Below are positions 52,936-63,610 of a stretch of 64,000 nucleotides of DNA, in pieces (the stretch's first letter is position 1; each line of letters begins with the position of its first letter). The notes beneath the pieces are model-generated. The model had not been told where the DNA came from. It did not search any database and worked only from the letters and a program-made list of their open reading frames with translations. The DNA comes from Hippopus hippopus (Eukaryota; Mollusca; Bivalvia; Cardiida; Cardiidae): NCBI GenBank assembly GCA_946811185.2, contig OX328096.1:24803881-24867880 (forward strand). The letters run 5' to 3'. Made by a program: the position numbers and the translations under genes.

Positions 52936-54264
52936 AAATCAATTTATTCCTTTATAACTAGACATTCCCATGTTTAAACGACCCAGAGGAAAAAGGCTTT
53001 GGAAAAATATTTTGGACAAAAGATAACAAGATGTTCTTCTTTTGCCCAGGGATCTTATATACAGGGATAGGAAACGCGGTATAACTTCCGGTTATTCACT
53101 GTCTTCTTTCGAATTGACCGCAAAGGAAAAAACGGCGGCCATCTTAAATTTCGGCATACGACGGTCACTGTTTTAATCAACGTTTTGCTTGGTTATCCCA
53201 TATGTCCTTCTCAACAGGTAAGATTCCGAATATTTACATGCTTAGAATATATGTAACATCAATTTTTTCCTAGATTTTGTTTTATATGCTTATTTTGGCG
53301 TTAAAAAATCATGACCTAATCATGTTTGCCCCGTTGGGGATGTTCGGCAGGAGGATTTAGTGACGTGCAAAAGTACTTTTTAAGTACATAAAGTAGCGTC
53401 CAAATAGCAACAGGTTGGTAAAAATCACGAGATAGAGTACATCTCCTTGTATTAAAGCTAATTTTGTGCTGATTTTCGATTCCTAAGTTAGATAATTATG
53501 GGCTCAAAACTGGGCTATTTTCGGTATTTCATCACAAAATGGCGGACCAATGTGGTGAATTTGGCGGGACCCTAGTGATAGTTGTAGCATTCTCAATTTA
53601 TTTTTAGAAATAAGTTTGTTCAGATTTTGACATATTTATAAGCAGTCAGTATTTCTTCTTGTTTTTAAATCAAATCTAGTGATTTTCGATGCCAAGGTTG
53701 GATAACTGTGGGCTCAAAAACTTGGCTATTTTCGGTCTTAATTGCAAGATGGCAGCCTAAAAAGGGGTTATTTCAGTAAAGGTGGAAGCGCAGTACCGCA
53801 CATTAGTCAAAAATGATTGGATCTCTGATAGGTGGCCATGTCCTGAACAAATTCCATTATAGTCTAACCATGTGAAAATAAAACCATATTTTGCAACGTA
53901 ACTGAAGAATTAAAATGTTACGTTTTGTAAAAAGAAGAAAAATTGAAAGTCAGTTGGTTCTATATTTTTTTTCCAGATATGTATTGTGAGAGCGCAAACA
54001 CTTCAAAACATGGTTTCAAGAGCTGTCAACATACTGTTGTGATGTGAACAGAAGAATGACATTGAAGATGGTTTTGTAATTCTGCATAAAGTGTGCTAGT
54101 ATAAAACTGAAGCTGGGCTTGAAAACTTGGAATATTAAAGACCAAATCAGCTGTGAACTGTACAAACCTGCAAGAAAAATGCTAAAGTGAAATTAATGTA
54201 TTTGAATATGAAAGCTGTGAGCTTCTTCTACCACCAAAGTATATTTAGTATGTTTAGCTCAATA

Positions 54265-55210
54265 AGCCACTAGAAGTATAGAGTTATTTAATTATCTGTG
54301 ACAAATGCTAGTATTCCTGAATCCTAAGTTTTCACTAACCTGGGGAATATCCATACTTCCAAAAACATTGTGAATAAAGAAGAAACTACCGGTAAGTACA
54401 TGTCACATTTTCTCATTTCCCCAGGAAAAACAAGTCTCCTCATTTCAGTTGCATTTCATTTGTCGTCTGCAAATGCTTTCAAATTAGACATATCCAAAAT
54501 TTTGTAATCTGGCAAAAGTTAAGGATGGAACCTTGCTCAATTTGCAATGTTTCACAACATTTTAGTTGTATCATAGCAGCCATCATACTTATGTATTTGT
54601 TTTTTGAATTTGCACAACTGTCTGCACAAGCTGTGTGTTGCTTTTCCTCATCAACATATTTTTTGAGGGAGAGAAGTATGTATCTGTGTTGTGCAAAATT
54701 CTCTGAGAATCATGATGTTGGTTTCCCACTACTCACACTATTGTCATAAAACACTGAAAGTACATGTATTAAATTTGACATACTTTTGGTTTCTTCAAAC
54801 AACACAGTACATTCAGTATCTACAGTCTTATAAGCCACTTGTGGTAAGGAGTTATCTAATAATCTGTGACAGATGTCAGTATTCCTGAATCCTAAGTTTT
54901 CACTACCATGGGGAATATTTACACATCTGAAAACATTGTGGGAAAAGAAGAAAATGTTGGCAAGCATGTTCTCATTTTCTCAGCAAAGACACAAGTGACA
55001 CATTTCATTTCTTGTCTGCAAATAATTCCAAATCAGACAAGTCTCAAATTTTGTTGTCTGGCAAAGTGTTCCTGAAGGTTGGTTGCTTTCAACATTTTGC
55101 AATTGTATCACAGCAAACAATGCAGCTCTCCATATTCCATGTATTACTAAAGTTGGGAATGTTTCTACTTGAAAATCTCTGTTGAGGGAGAGAAGTATAT
55201 TTTGGGCGTT
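54265..55210. repeat. Local ~575-bp duplication inside the 4.5-kb element
   Basis: AAGCCACT..AG.ATAGAGTTAT, then CTGAATCCTAAGTTTTCACT and a MITE-A copy, recur in order from about 54838. Each unit carries its own MITE-A (54313-54523 and 54880-55075), so the duplication post-dates that insertion. Confidence 0.7.
54313..54523 (+). mobile_element. MITE-A inside the 4.5-kb element
   Basis: CTGAATCCTAAGTTTTCACT to ATCTGGCAAAAGTTAA; hairpin lost. Its duplicate is at 54880-55075. Confidence 0.75.
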
Positions 55211-55949
55211 TGTATGACATACACCAGGATTATAATGATAGTTTAATATACCAATAATATCTCATATACACAATACTTTTACCATCATCATTAACTGCAA
55301 CTTGCCACAGTGAAAAAGTTTTAGGAGATAAAAGTCTACATTCAATGAAAAAAGCATTTGCGGAAGCAACCAACCATTTGCATGTTACATTTTATCGCAA
55401 AAAGATTGGTCCTTGTGTCATACTGTTTTCCAAAGATTTCTACAGTGGATTTATGTAAAATCAAATTTATTAGGCATTAAGTTAAAACTTGCTGAAGGAA
55501 CACATTTTTCAGCACCATTTAATTTTGTAACACACATGTAGCTCAATATTCATGGCTGCCTTGATGTTTTTAGTGAGAAATTTTAAAATATCAATTTCAA
55601 CATAAACTTTCTGTGTACAGTGTGAATTTTTTTGAAAATTTAAAAAATGAAAAACATTTGAAGGAAAGGCAAAAACATAATATTTTTAATAGCACAGAAA
55701 TCATTTTGAAAAGAATTGATCACTGGCTGCAACTGGTCTTTTACAAATGTTTTCCAATGCTGTCCATTGTATGAGGAGAGAAAAGTCAAATTTGTACAAA
55801 GTCCTACACAACTTTTACTGTTTTCAAATTGGTCCAAAATCAAAGCTTTCAAAGTTATTAGATAACCTTAAGTTCTCTGACACAATAAAAAACCATTATT
55901 AAAGAAGGAAAAATTGCTTGTCAAAAGCAACTTTTACTTTGCCACACTG

Positions 55950-56178
55950 TTAACTCTTTTTGAAACAACACAGAAGTAGACTTGTACAAAGTGAGAGCAT
56001 TTACAGACAACAATTGAAATGCGACTCAAATTATGGAATTTATCAATGATATAATTGAAAGCATTTGGGGAAAAGGAGATAATGTTGGTAACCAGGATTT
56101 TCTCCTTTTCCTGCAATGTTTTCAAAAGGCTTCTTTCTCTTGGTCATCAGAACTCGGGGTTGTGTGGCAAAGGGATAA
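55950..56178 (-). mobile_element. MITE-A copy
   Basis: TTAACTCTTTTTGAAACAAC to GTGGCAAAGGGATAA; core ATGTTGGTAACCAGGAT. A hairpin variant AAATTGCTTGTCAAAAGCAA is just upstream (55908-55932). Confidence 0.85.
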
Positions 56179-56226
56179 TTGCAGATTTGTCTTTTTTTTT
56201 TTCTAATAATTATGCTACTGACTATT

Positions 56227-56472
56227 TTTTACCAAAGAACAATTTTTTGGGGGCCTTTGGAATCCCCAATTGAAAGTATTAGCAAACGACAACTGAAAGT
56301 AGATTCAAACGATTGGATTTTTTTTGCATGGTATTGAACATTGCGGATAAAAATGCTGAAAACAGGTACATGTGCTAGGCTAGCATTTTGTTCTTTTCCC
56401 ACAATATTTTCAAAAAGCTTTAAATATTCCGAAGTCATCAAACACACAAGGTTGTAAGGTACACAGGTTAAT
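56227..56472 (-). mobile_element. Diverged MITE-A
   Basis: TTTTTACCAAAGAACAATTT start; TTTTCCCACAATATTTTCAA later; the hairpin tip is expanded with ACAGGTACATGTGC. Confidence 0.65.
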
Positions 56473-57708
56473 TCGAAATGATGCAATTATGAAGGCCACT
56501 GGTGTATGTAATTGATTCCAATGTATAAAAGTAGGAACAGAGTTGCAGACAGGTCCTCACACTTCACCAGCCTACTTTTTCAGAAAGTTCACTAATTCTT
56601 TCCATTTTGCAGGAAATTCTCCTTTTTTTCTGTCAAAGACCGTGATTTAAGAGTAGCTGCAAGCTGAACTGAAAATGTACTGGAAGGTCCATTTAATGGG
56701 CAGAGAAGGCAATTTTCTGGTTCTATATGCCCTTTGTGTAGTTTGCTATTGAAAAATGGGTATATAACTATTAACAGATCTCTGTGTTTACCAGCCTAAT
56801 ACATTATCCTACATACAAGTGAAATGTTTGTCACTCCTGATAACATGAGAAGCTTTTGACCTGACCAAATTGAAACACTTGGAGAAGAAAATCAGAAAAT
56901 AAATATTTAATTTCAATGATGCGTATTGTCTATAAACAGAAGAGGACACTACTGACAGTAGATGTGTCATGACAGATACACAACTTGATATATCCCACTT
57001 GTGATCATGTTAAATACAGGGAGTGGACAAAAGCAGCCCACTTTCGAAACGTTAGACGGACTTAATCCTTCAACAGGCGATGTGTGCTTTTCCCGAATTG
57101 TTTGCAAGATATCCACTGCATAAATATTAAAATATTTTAAGTTACTACGAAAAAGAGGGTTGTTTCGGTAATGGGTCGTTTTGGCACCGGGCCGTTTTGA
57201 TCTCCATTCACATTTTACACTTCATGTGAAATCAAGACTGACAACATGACCTGTATATCTGAAATGCCCAATTAGTTGACACTTTAAATTTTCCAGATAA
57301 AAAAAATAACACTTTAACTGAAAAAAACAATAATAGAAAAACATTGACATAAACACTGAAACGCATTTCATACTAAACGCTTCTTTGGCGGATATAAAAA
57401 TTGTCGGAATTGGCAAGAAATTATATTATCTGAAAGGAAGATAATAACTCGCAAGGAACGACAACGGATTATTGGACGCCGTACAGGTAAGTCAGTGAAA
57501 AATCGATAATTGGTCTTGACTCCAGTTGCGTTGCCTATCCCTGTGTATATACGATCCCTGTTTTGCCACAATGTTTTCATTCCTCCCAAAAGCAATTTCT
57601 ACGACTTGAGCCACATTCAATTTGTCATCTGTAAATGCTATCAATCTAGTCTAACATTTTCTTTGCCTGGTAAAGAAATTTTTCATAAATGATAAAATAT
57701 TTCCTTAC

Positions 57709-57802
57709 AAACTGGCCCTCATCAATGCCGATGATTTCGTACTGTTCTGCCTTTTTCTTCAATGCATCCAACTGCATGGCTGCTACAGCGGGCAAAGTCT
57801 GT
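57709..57802 (-). CDS. TK1: TK1 exon: catalytic IDEGQF
   Basis: Acceptor ATCTCAACAG, donor CAGTTT/GTAAGG. It reads QTLPAVAAMQLDALKKKAEQ, then YEIIGIDEGQF. The Walker B-like D76 and catalytic E77 are intact. It lies only 35 bp outside the right half of a MITE-A copy that is split by a 4.5-kb element. Confidence 0.95.
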
Positions 57803-58214
57803 CTGTTGAGATATATATAAAAAAAAATAATTAAAGAATATCTACATTCAAACATGAAATTCATTCAATGTACATGTACGCATACTGAGTTATGCTAATT
57901 TGCACTTTAATGACAACACAAAACCTTTCACTAAAATCCTGAAAAATTTAAAGGTTTGCCATAAAAAAGTAGTTTTTATTCAGTCTATTGAAATTTAATG
58001 TACATTTGTTACTATACACATGAACAAGTAGTTAAAATGTCTGTCTTTACCAAATCAAATCTTTAGCGGAAAAGAAACTTACTAAATTAGCACAAAATTT
58101 TGGCAAAAGGTAGGTCATGAGCAGAACTGCTTTGTAGATCCAACATCTGACAGTCTTGAATATTTACAAAAAGTGCAGTCAGATCTTAAAGCTGAGCCAA
58201 ATAGCACAATCAGT

Positions 58215-58395
58215 AGTGTCCTATAGGACCTGAAACCAGGGTTTCACTGGTATGAATCCCCAGCGCTGTCAGCTTCTTTCAAAGGCATCCAGTGGCTTGG
58301 AAAGAATATTGTCTAAAGTACTGGTAAAGAAACTCCAAGAATGCAGAAAGGTGCAACACGATAAAACTGAAATGTTGAAACGTCATTAAATATCA
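58215..58395 (+). mobile_element. SINE fragment in a TK1 intron
   Basis: A degenerate head (CACTGGTATGAATCCCC), CAGTGGCTTGGAAAGAATAT and a tail ACTGAAATGTTGAAACGTCA are readable. Confidence 0.6.
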
Positions 58396-58429
58396 TTTAG
58401 ACAACTAAACCAACAAATTGATCTTGGAT

Positions 58430-58658
58430 TTAACCCTTTACCACACGACAAAATTTTAGATTTGTCCAAATTGAAAGCATTTGCAGATGACAATTTCAAT
58501 GGGGCTCAAATGATGTAAACTTTCTTTTGTAAGGTAGAAAACATTCTGGGAAAAGGAGAAAATGCTGGTAACCAGCATTTTCTCCTTTCCCCACAATGTT
58601 TTCAAAATCCTTCTTCCTCAGGGTCATTAAAAGTCGTGATTGTGTGACAAAGGGTTAA
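58430..58658 (-). mobile_element. MITE-A copy, 72 bp 3' of a TK1 exon
   Basis: TTAACCCTTTACCACACGAC to GTGTGACAAAGGGTTAA; core AAATGCTGGTAACCAGCATTT almost fully paired. Confidence 0.94.
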
Positions 58659-58731
58659 ATAATTTATAGTCTCCAGGTCAGACTCCACAGCACATTTAGT
58701 GAAATATAAGGCTGTCTGAGTTGAATATTAC

Positions 58732-58845
58732 CTGTCATGTGTCGCGATTCCCATCTCATCATATCTTGTATCTTTGGCATATTTGATCACTAAACATTTG
58801 TAATTGGCAATCTGGTATCGCTTTAGTCTTCTCATCAGTTCTGTA
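58732..58845 (-). CDS. TK1: TK1 exon: TELMRR to THDR
   Basis: Acceptor TTCTTACAG, donor GACAG/GTAATA. It reads [20 protein letters not shown], then [17 protein letters not shown]. It is very close to vertebrate TK1, including the KYAKDTRY motif. Phase 1 in and phase 2 out agree with both neighbours. MITE-A copies start within 30 bp upstream (58873) and lie a few hundred bp downstream. Confidence 0.96.
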
Positions 58846-58872
58846 CTGTAAGAAGCATAATAGATCTATACT

Positions 58873-59103
58873 TAAGTCTTTACAACACAAAAATATTTGG
58901 GACTTGTCCAAATTGAAAGCATTTGCAGACGTCAATTTAAATGTGGCTAAAATAATGGGATTTGCCTTTGAAAGGTAGGCAAACACTGTGGAAAAAAGGA
59001 AAAAATCCTGGTGGTTATCAACATTTTCTCCTTTTCACAAAATGTTTTCAAATGCATTCATCCCTGGGACTGTTAAAACCTGGGATTGTGTGGTAAAGGG
59101 TTG
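58873..59103 (-). mobile_element. MITE-A copy, 28 bp 5' of a TK1 exon
   Basis: AAGTCTTTACAACACAAAAA to GTGGTAAAGGGTTGA; hairpin broken (AATCCTGGTGGTTATCAAC). Confidence 0.85.
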
Positions 59104-59141
59104 AGATTTTCTTGTCGTAAAACAAATTTATCTTTTTCTAA

Positions 59142-59362
59142 TCCTTTCTCAAACAACACCGCCCTCTAACAACCCTAAGAAAGAAACCTTTTGAAAGCAT
59201 CATGGAAAATAGTAGTAACCAGCTTTCAACTTGGAAACCAGCATTTTCTTCTTTTTCCACATTGTTTTACCTTTTAACAGACAAATCGCATCATTTGAGC
59301 AACATCTAACTTTTCATATGCTTTCAATGTGGAAGTCTGAAATTGTGTAGTCTTGAAAAGAG
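59142..59362 (+). mobile_element. Diverged MITE-A
   Basis: CCTTTCTCAAACAACACCG at the left; GTAACCAGCTTTCAACTTGG interrupts the hairpin before AAACCAGCATTTTCTTC. Confidence 0.75.
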
Positions 59363-59458
59363 CTAGGCAAGAAAAGCTAGGCAAGAAATCAAAGTATCAT
59401 GGTGGAATTTAGTCTATTTATGTCTAAACCTTTTTCAGACCTGAGAAATTAATCATGT

Positions 59459-59690
59459 ACGAGGGCAATTCAAAAATAACGTAGACAATCCATATTACCA
59501 AGCTATTTAACATGATATTTTCATGACTATCTAATACAGTGTAGCCAAACATTTTTACAGCTTAGGTCTAAAATATCTCAGACATCGGTTCCCTGGTTGT
59601 CTAGACACACCATGTTATGCTACATTACCATATTGACCACGGCGCAGTCTAACTTATGTCGCCCGACGTTATCAACATCATTTCGGACGA
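59459..59690. mobile_element. Mariner-like fragment, copy 2
   Basis: The counterpart of 35817-36060, beginning ACGAGGGCAATTCAAAAATA. It directly adjoins the half MITE-A at 59691-59820, suggesting it truncated that copy. Confidence 0.5.
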
Positions 59691-59820
59691 CTAACCAGCA
59701 TTTCCCCCATTTCTCACGTTTTCTGCCCTTTCAAAGATGACTCCAAACATTCCGACCACATTTAGTATGTCACTTGCAAATGAACATGTCTAATATTTTA
59801 TCATCTGGTAAAGGGTTAAA
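59691..59820 (+). mobile_element. Right half of a MITE-A
   Basis: It starts in the hairpin (AACCAGCATTTCCCC) and ends CTGGTAAAGGGTTAA. Confidence 0.7.
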
Positions 59821-59875
59821 TAAATTGAGAGCAAATTTTCTCTTTTTATAGCCTTTTAGGTTAACTGCAACTTAC

Positions 59876-59907
59876 GTTTTCCCTGAGAACATGGGTCCAA
59901 ATATCAC
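59876..59907 (-). CDS. TK1: TK1 exon: Walker A
   Basis: A very short 32-nt exon. On the minus strand, TTATTTCAG precedes GTG ATA TTT GGA CCC ATG and the donor AAAAC/GTAAGT follows. It encodes VIFGPMFSGK and the first two bases of T11. This is the P-loop of TK1 (human ILGPMFSGKS), with T instead of S after the invariant lysine. Confidence 0.95.
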
Positions 59908-59959
59908 CTGAAATAAAGTAATATTAACATAGTCACATGTCCTAGTAGATCAATGCCAT

Positions 59960-60188
59960 TTAACCCTTTACCAAACAACAGAATTTCAGACTAGTCCAAA
60001 TTCATGGAACATGTTACTGTAGACAAATTACAGGTGGCTCAAATTACAGAATTTGTCTTTGATAGGGAAGTAAACATTGTGAAAAAAAGGAGAAAATGCA
60101 GTTTACTACCATTTTCTCATTTTCCCACAATGTTTATGTCTTTTTCCTTAGGGTGTTAAAAGTCAGGATTGAGTGGTAAAGGGTTCAA
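59960..60188 (-). mobile_element. MITE-A copy, 50 bp 5' of the Walker A exon
   Basis: TTAACCCTTTACCAAACAAC to GTGGTAAAGGGTTCAA; core AAATGCAGTTTACTACCATT. Confidence 0.88.
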
Positions 60189-60330
60189 TTGACTGGAATC
60201 AATTAAGTAGGCATCTTAGATACGATTTAAAAGTTTGATATTTTTTCCTCAATCTAAAAGCCTGCAATGGTCAGATCTATGAAGTCTAAATGAGAGAACT
60301 TAGATTGATAATTTCTGAGACAGAAAAACA

Positions 60331-60525
60331 TTTAATCTTTCACCAAACAATCCTGGGTTTTGACTACCCTGAAAGAAAATACTTTCAAAAACATTATGGG
60401 AAAATGAGAAAATGCTGGTAACCTTTTCCCACAATGTTTTCTACCCTATCAAAGACAGAAATCATAATTTTAGCAAAGTTTAATTTGCCATCTGCAAATG
60501 CCTTGAATTTGATAGTTTGTTAAAA
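60331..60525 (+). mobile_element. MITE-A with half hairpin
   Basis: AAATGCTGGTAACC is followed directly by TTTTCCCACAATG, so the right arm tip is deleted. Confidence 0.8.
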
Positions 60526-61044
60526 CAATCTTGCCTATTGCCAAAAACCAGATTTTGACCTAATTTAAAAATGGGAGGGGGGCGAGGTAGTGAAAGTTTA
60601 TATTTTGTAAGGAAAACTCATATATATTTGAATTGACTGTTTATCTTCTGTCGTAGTGGGGGGAGATAGTTTGGGGGTGTGGGGTGGGAGGGGTGGGAAG
60701 AAACAAAATAAAAAAATGAAATAAGAAGTTCTACAGTAAAAATACAGTAAATCCATGTAATGACTCATGTTTTCAACATGTTTTTTTCTAAAAGGTTTAA
60801 TTTCAAAATCATCTTTGCTCACAGATAAAGAATAAGCAGACTTTTCTAAGATTTTCTATAAACCTTGGGTTGAAATTAGTGGTGGGACATCGGCTGGAAA
60901 TCATAATCGATCATCGATTGGAATCGGCTGCTGCTGTCGATGCGATTCTTTCGATTATAATCGGCTCCTGATAAGTTTGCTTATGCATGCATGTTTCACT
61001 GTTAATCCTTGTAAAACCTATGTATTATGGACTAAAAATAGCTG

Positions 61045-61172
61045 CTTTTGTGATAGGGTAGAAAACTTTGATTGAAAAGGAGAAAATGCTGGTTACCAGC
61101 ATTTTCTTCTTTTCTCACAATGTTTTCATAAGTCTCCTTTATTGAGGTCGTTAAAAAGTTGGCACTGTGTGG
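61045..61172 (-). mobile_element. MITE-A right part
   Basis: Hairpin AAATGCTGGTTACCAGCATTT intact; left terminal third missing. Confidence 0.8.
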
Positions 61173-61174
61173 GT

Positions 61175-62548
61175 TCCTAAAACAAAACAAAAAAAACATG
61201 GTAAAAACACACAATGTAGTTAAATTCTGTTTAAATCTAGAAGCAGGCTTGTGCTGCAAGTAGACAGTATATTTTCCATGAACTTTATAGGAGAAATTAA
61301 AGTATGTGATGTAAGAATTTCTGTATGCCTACCGTAAGTGAAAAACAGTTGAATCTACCTATCACTTTTGGATATGATTTGTTTATCAAAGAAAAAAATG
61401 AGAAAGGATTTTTTTCTACCTGTTGACTCAAAAAAGATTATCTGACCATTGGGTTTTGATGGCCTTGTAATTTATGACCCCATTGATGCAGAGTCACACA
61501 TTACTTCAAACCCTGACATTTCTGATCAGATTACAAATAATGTCCAGAGTGATGAGAAAAGAAAAAAAAAAAACTTCTTCACGGCTGTAACGAGGACCAA
61601 CCACAATCTTGATTTAAAAACATGGCTAGGACTTTGTAAAATTTAAAAGAATTAAACTTAACAAGGTTTACAGAGACTTAATCTTTATAGTCAATAAACT
61701 AGCTGATGGGAAGGAAAAGGTGTAGAGTATTCTAAAAATAGAATGCTAAAAATAGAACACTACACTGTAGATTTTGCATGAGTTGCCGATGTGAGGAAGG
61801 CAAATGATTGTTTTCAAGATATCTTAATCCTTTGGTTTACCCATCCTCGGAACCCAGGTTTGAAGCATTACGTTACTCTCCATGCATCTACCCCCGGGAT
61901 AATTGACTAGCAATTCGTCGTTTCTTATGAATATTCATATGGTCGGGAAGTACCCTAATAGTCAATCGAAAGATCGATAACATTATGATACTCTCTTGTA
62001 GAGAGGGTAATTTCATTTCTTCCGTTTTAAAAAGTAACCCCACTATGGAAAAAACCCGAGGTTGTCAACAAATATGGCCCGTCGGCGTGCTTGTCTCCTG
62101 CGAGATATGCCATTCTACAATACAGGGACGACACTATCGATCTTCGTGTACGCCGAAAATCTCTTTTTTTAAAAACGCTTCTCGAATGTGGTGTTGATGG
62201 GCGACGCCAGATTTAAAGTATCGCTAAGCTTGATTAGCAACGAATGATGTGATTAGATATCGACAAGTTAAAAATAGAAATGACGACGTATTTGTGATAA
62301 AAAATAGTTTAAATTTTCTCAAGGAAAAACTGAGATCGCCAATCAAAATGCTTCATGAATAATTCATGAGAACGAGGAAACGCCAGCGAAATAACCCAGG
62401 GTCGATTACAGAATGAATCGAAACTGGGTCAACGAGGATGTGGTTTACCATGTCATTGTAATTTATTGAAAAATATTTGTAAAGAATATCTCCAGCTGTA
62501 AGGAGAGGTAATTCTGCTTTATTTTACGACTACTCATGTATTGAGAAT
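61175..62548. other. No gene supported; possible TK1 5' flank
   Basis: The TK1 first exon should be upstream of 59907, but I found no minus-strand ATG exon ending in phase 0 with a RGQIQ-like motif here. Composition becomes less AT-rich after 61.9 kb, and scattered CpG and ATCGAT words appear. Confidence 0.35.
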
Positions 62549-63610
62549 CAGTAGGGTAAATCCGGCAAAAGTCGGACAAAAATCATTGGTGCTCACATAA
62601 AACGTCGCTGAGAGCTTTAACTTGAAGAGAGTCATCGTCTGGTGACCTCCCTTGATAATTCATTCATTACAGTTTCGTATTTTATAACTGGAACAAAGAT
62701 AAAGTCAAAATTATTCCGAAAAATAGGAGAAAATGCACTCTTGTGCAAAACGGCATAACTCGGACAGCATCGTAAAACTTCGGACATACCATCGTATATG
62801 TTCGGACAGGAAATTTTCCATGGTTACAAGCAATTTGACCATTTCCAACCAGGTTTTCCAAAGATACAGGTCTCCTTCTTATGTGTTAAAACACATGTCA
62901 GGGAAAAGTTAATCAAGCTCTTTTAAAAAGGGTAATTTTCACTTTCCCCTACTGTACACCCCTCCTTTCCCTCTTTTTCCCTTCTGAGCTTCTAAAGCCT
63001 CACCCTTTACCCACTCTGTAGAAAATATTGTCACTATTTAGAAAGAAAACAGTTAGAATGTTTTGTTTCAAAAACACTAAAACACATTTTGTTGCGTTTT
63101 AATTTGATATATCCATTCTAAAGGTGTCGGCTTTCTATTGAATTCACATTTTTTTCCTTGTCCAACCTTTAACGACTTATCGAAAAGATGTTTGATCTTG
63201 GGACACTTCAATTTTTTTCCTAATATTTCTTAGGAAGACTGTCATTTCTTTTTTTAATGGCGTTTATTCAGATCTCTAAGTAGCACTTTATTTAATTGTT
63301 TACATTTTTTGTATAATGTCCCAAACAACCATGTAAATCTCCGGGATATACTTCGGGTTGGCACGACTCGGCCGTAGGAAATTTTTGTTTGCGTCAGAAA
63401 GAAAGTGGGTGTTACGTCATTTCTATTTGTATAAAGGTAACCGGTGCTCAGTTAAGACTCTGTAGCTATAAGATTTGCTTAATAACCGGTGTAGGAGTCA
63501 GCGAAACTACTCCTTGAGAAGCTTCCAGCTGTGAAACGCCCGTAATACCCCGTTTTTCCCCGTTGTCAGAATATTGACGCTGTCCGAGTTTTGCCAGATT
63601 TACCCTACTG
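62549..63610. mobile_element. 1.06-kb inverted-repeat element
   Basis: Ends CAGTAGGGTAAATCCGGCAA and TTGCCAGATTTACCCTACTG form a ~30-bp terminal inverted repeat (through GTCGGACA / TGTCCGAG). No convincing target duplication is visible and no coding region is inside. Superfamily unknown. Confidence 0.65.

Larger units (their letters stand above)
53047..57560. mobile_element. hAT-like element, 4.5 kb, inside a MITE-A in a TK1 intron
   Basis: Termini are CAGGGATCTTATATACAGGG (left) and the inverse of CAGGGATCGTATATACACAG (right); both continue with GGATAGG.AACGC. TTTTGCC is duplicated on both sides (53040-53046, 57561-57567). The two MITE-A halves outside join perfectly. CAGGG ends suggest hAT, but only 7 bp of duplication match. 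No transposase frame was found. Inside are later MITE-A copies and a 575-bp local duplication. Confidence 0.75.
52960..57675 (+). mobile_element. MITE-A split by the 4.5-kb hAT-like element
   Basis: Left half 52960-53046 (CATTCCCATGTTTAAACGAC ... TTCTTTTGCC), right half 57561-57675 (TTTTGCCACAATGTTTTC ... GCCTGGTAAAGAAA). Confidence 0.85.
45377..59907 (-). other. TK1: Gene: cytosolic thymidine kinase (six exons, first exon missing)
   Basis: Six minus-strand exons join in frame to give 233 residues. Order: Walker A loop GPMFSGKT, TELMRR..., [13 protein letters not shown], catalytic IDEGQF (E77 corresponds to the general base), [13 protein letters not shown], a CMTC/CRDC zinc site, the VEVIGGADIY substrate lasso, and a basic tail. 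TK1 transfers the ATP gamma-phosphate to thymidine (and deoxyuridine) in the salvage pathway for dTTP; the enzyme is a cytosolic tetramer. The length is close to the human protein, lacking only the N-terminal stretch before the P-loop. That stretch should lie in one upstream exon beyond 59907, possibly outside the window. The gene runs towards the astacin gene. Confidence 0.96.

Noticed and set aside
53202..54046. Two-exon ~28-codon peptide in the 4.5-kb element
   Set aside because: Splice sites look fair but the product is too short and matches nothing I know; kept only as a transcription hint in the findings.
61449..61646. 65-residue frame MGFDGLVIYDPIDAESH...
   Set aside because: Looks protein-like at first but has no splice sites, no neighbours and a poly-A interruption; no family recognised. 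Could be a decayed exon but not supportable.
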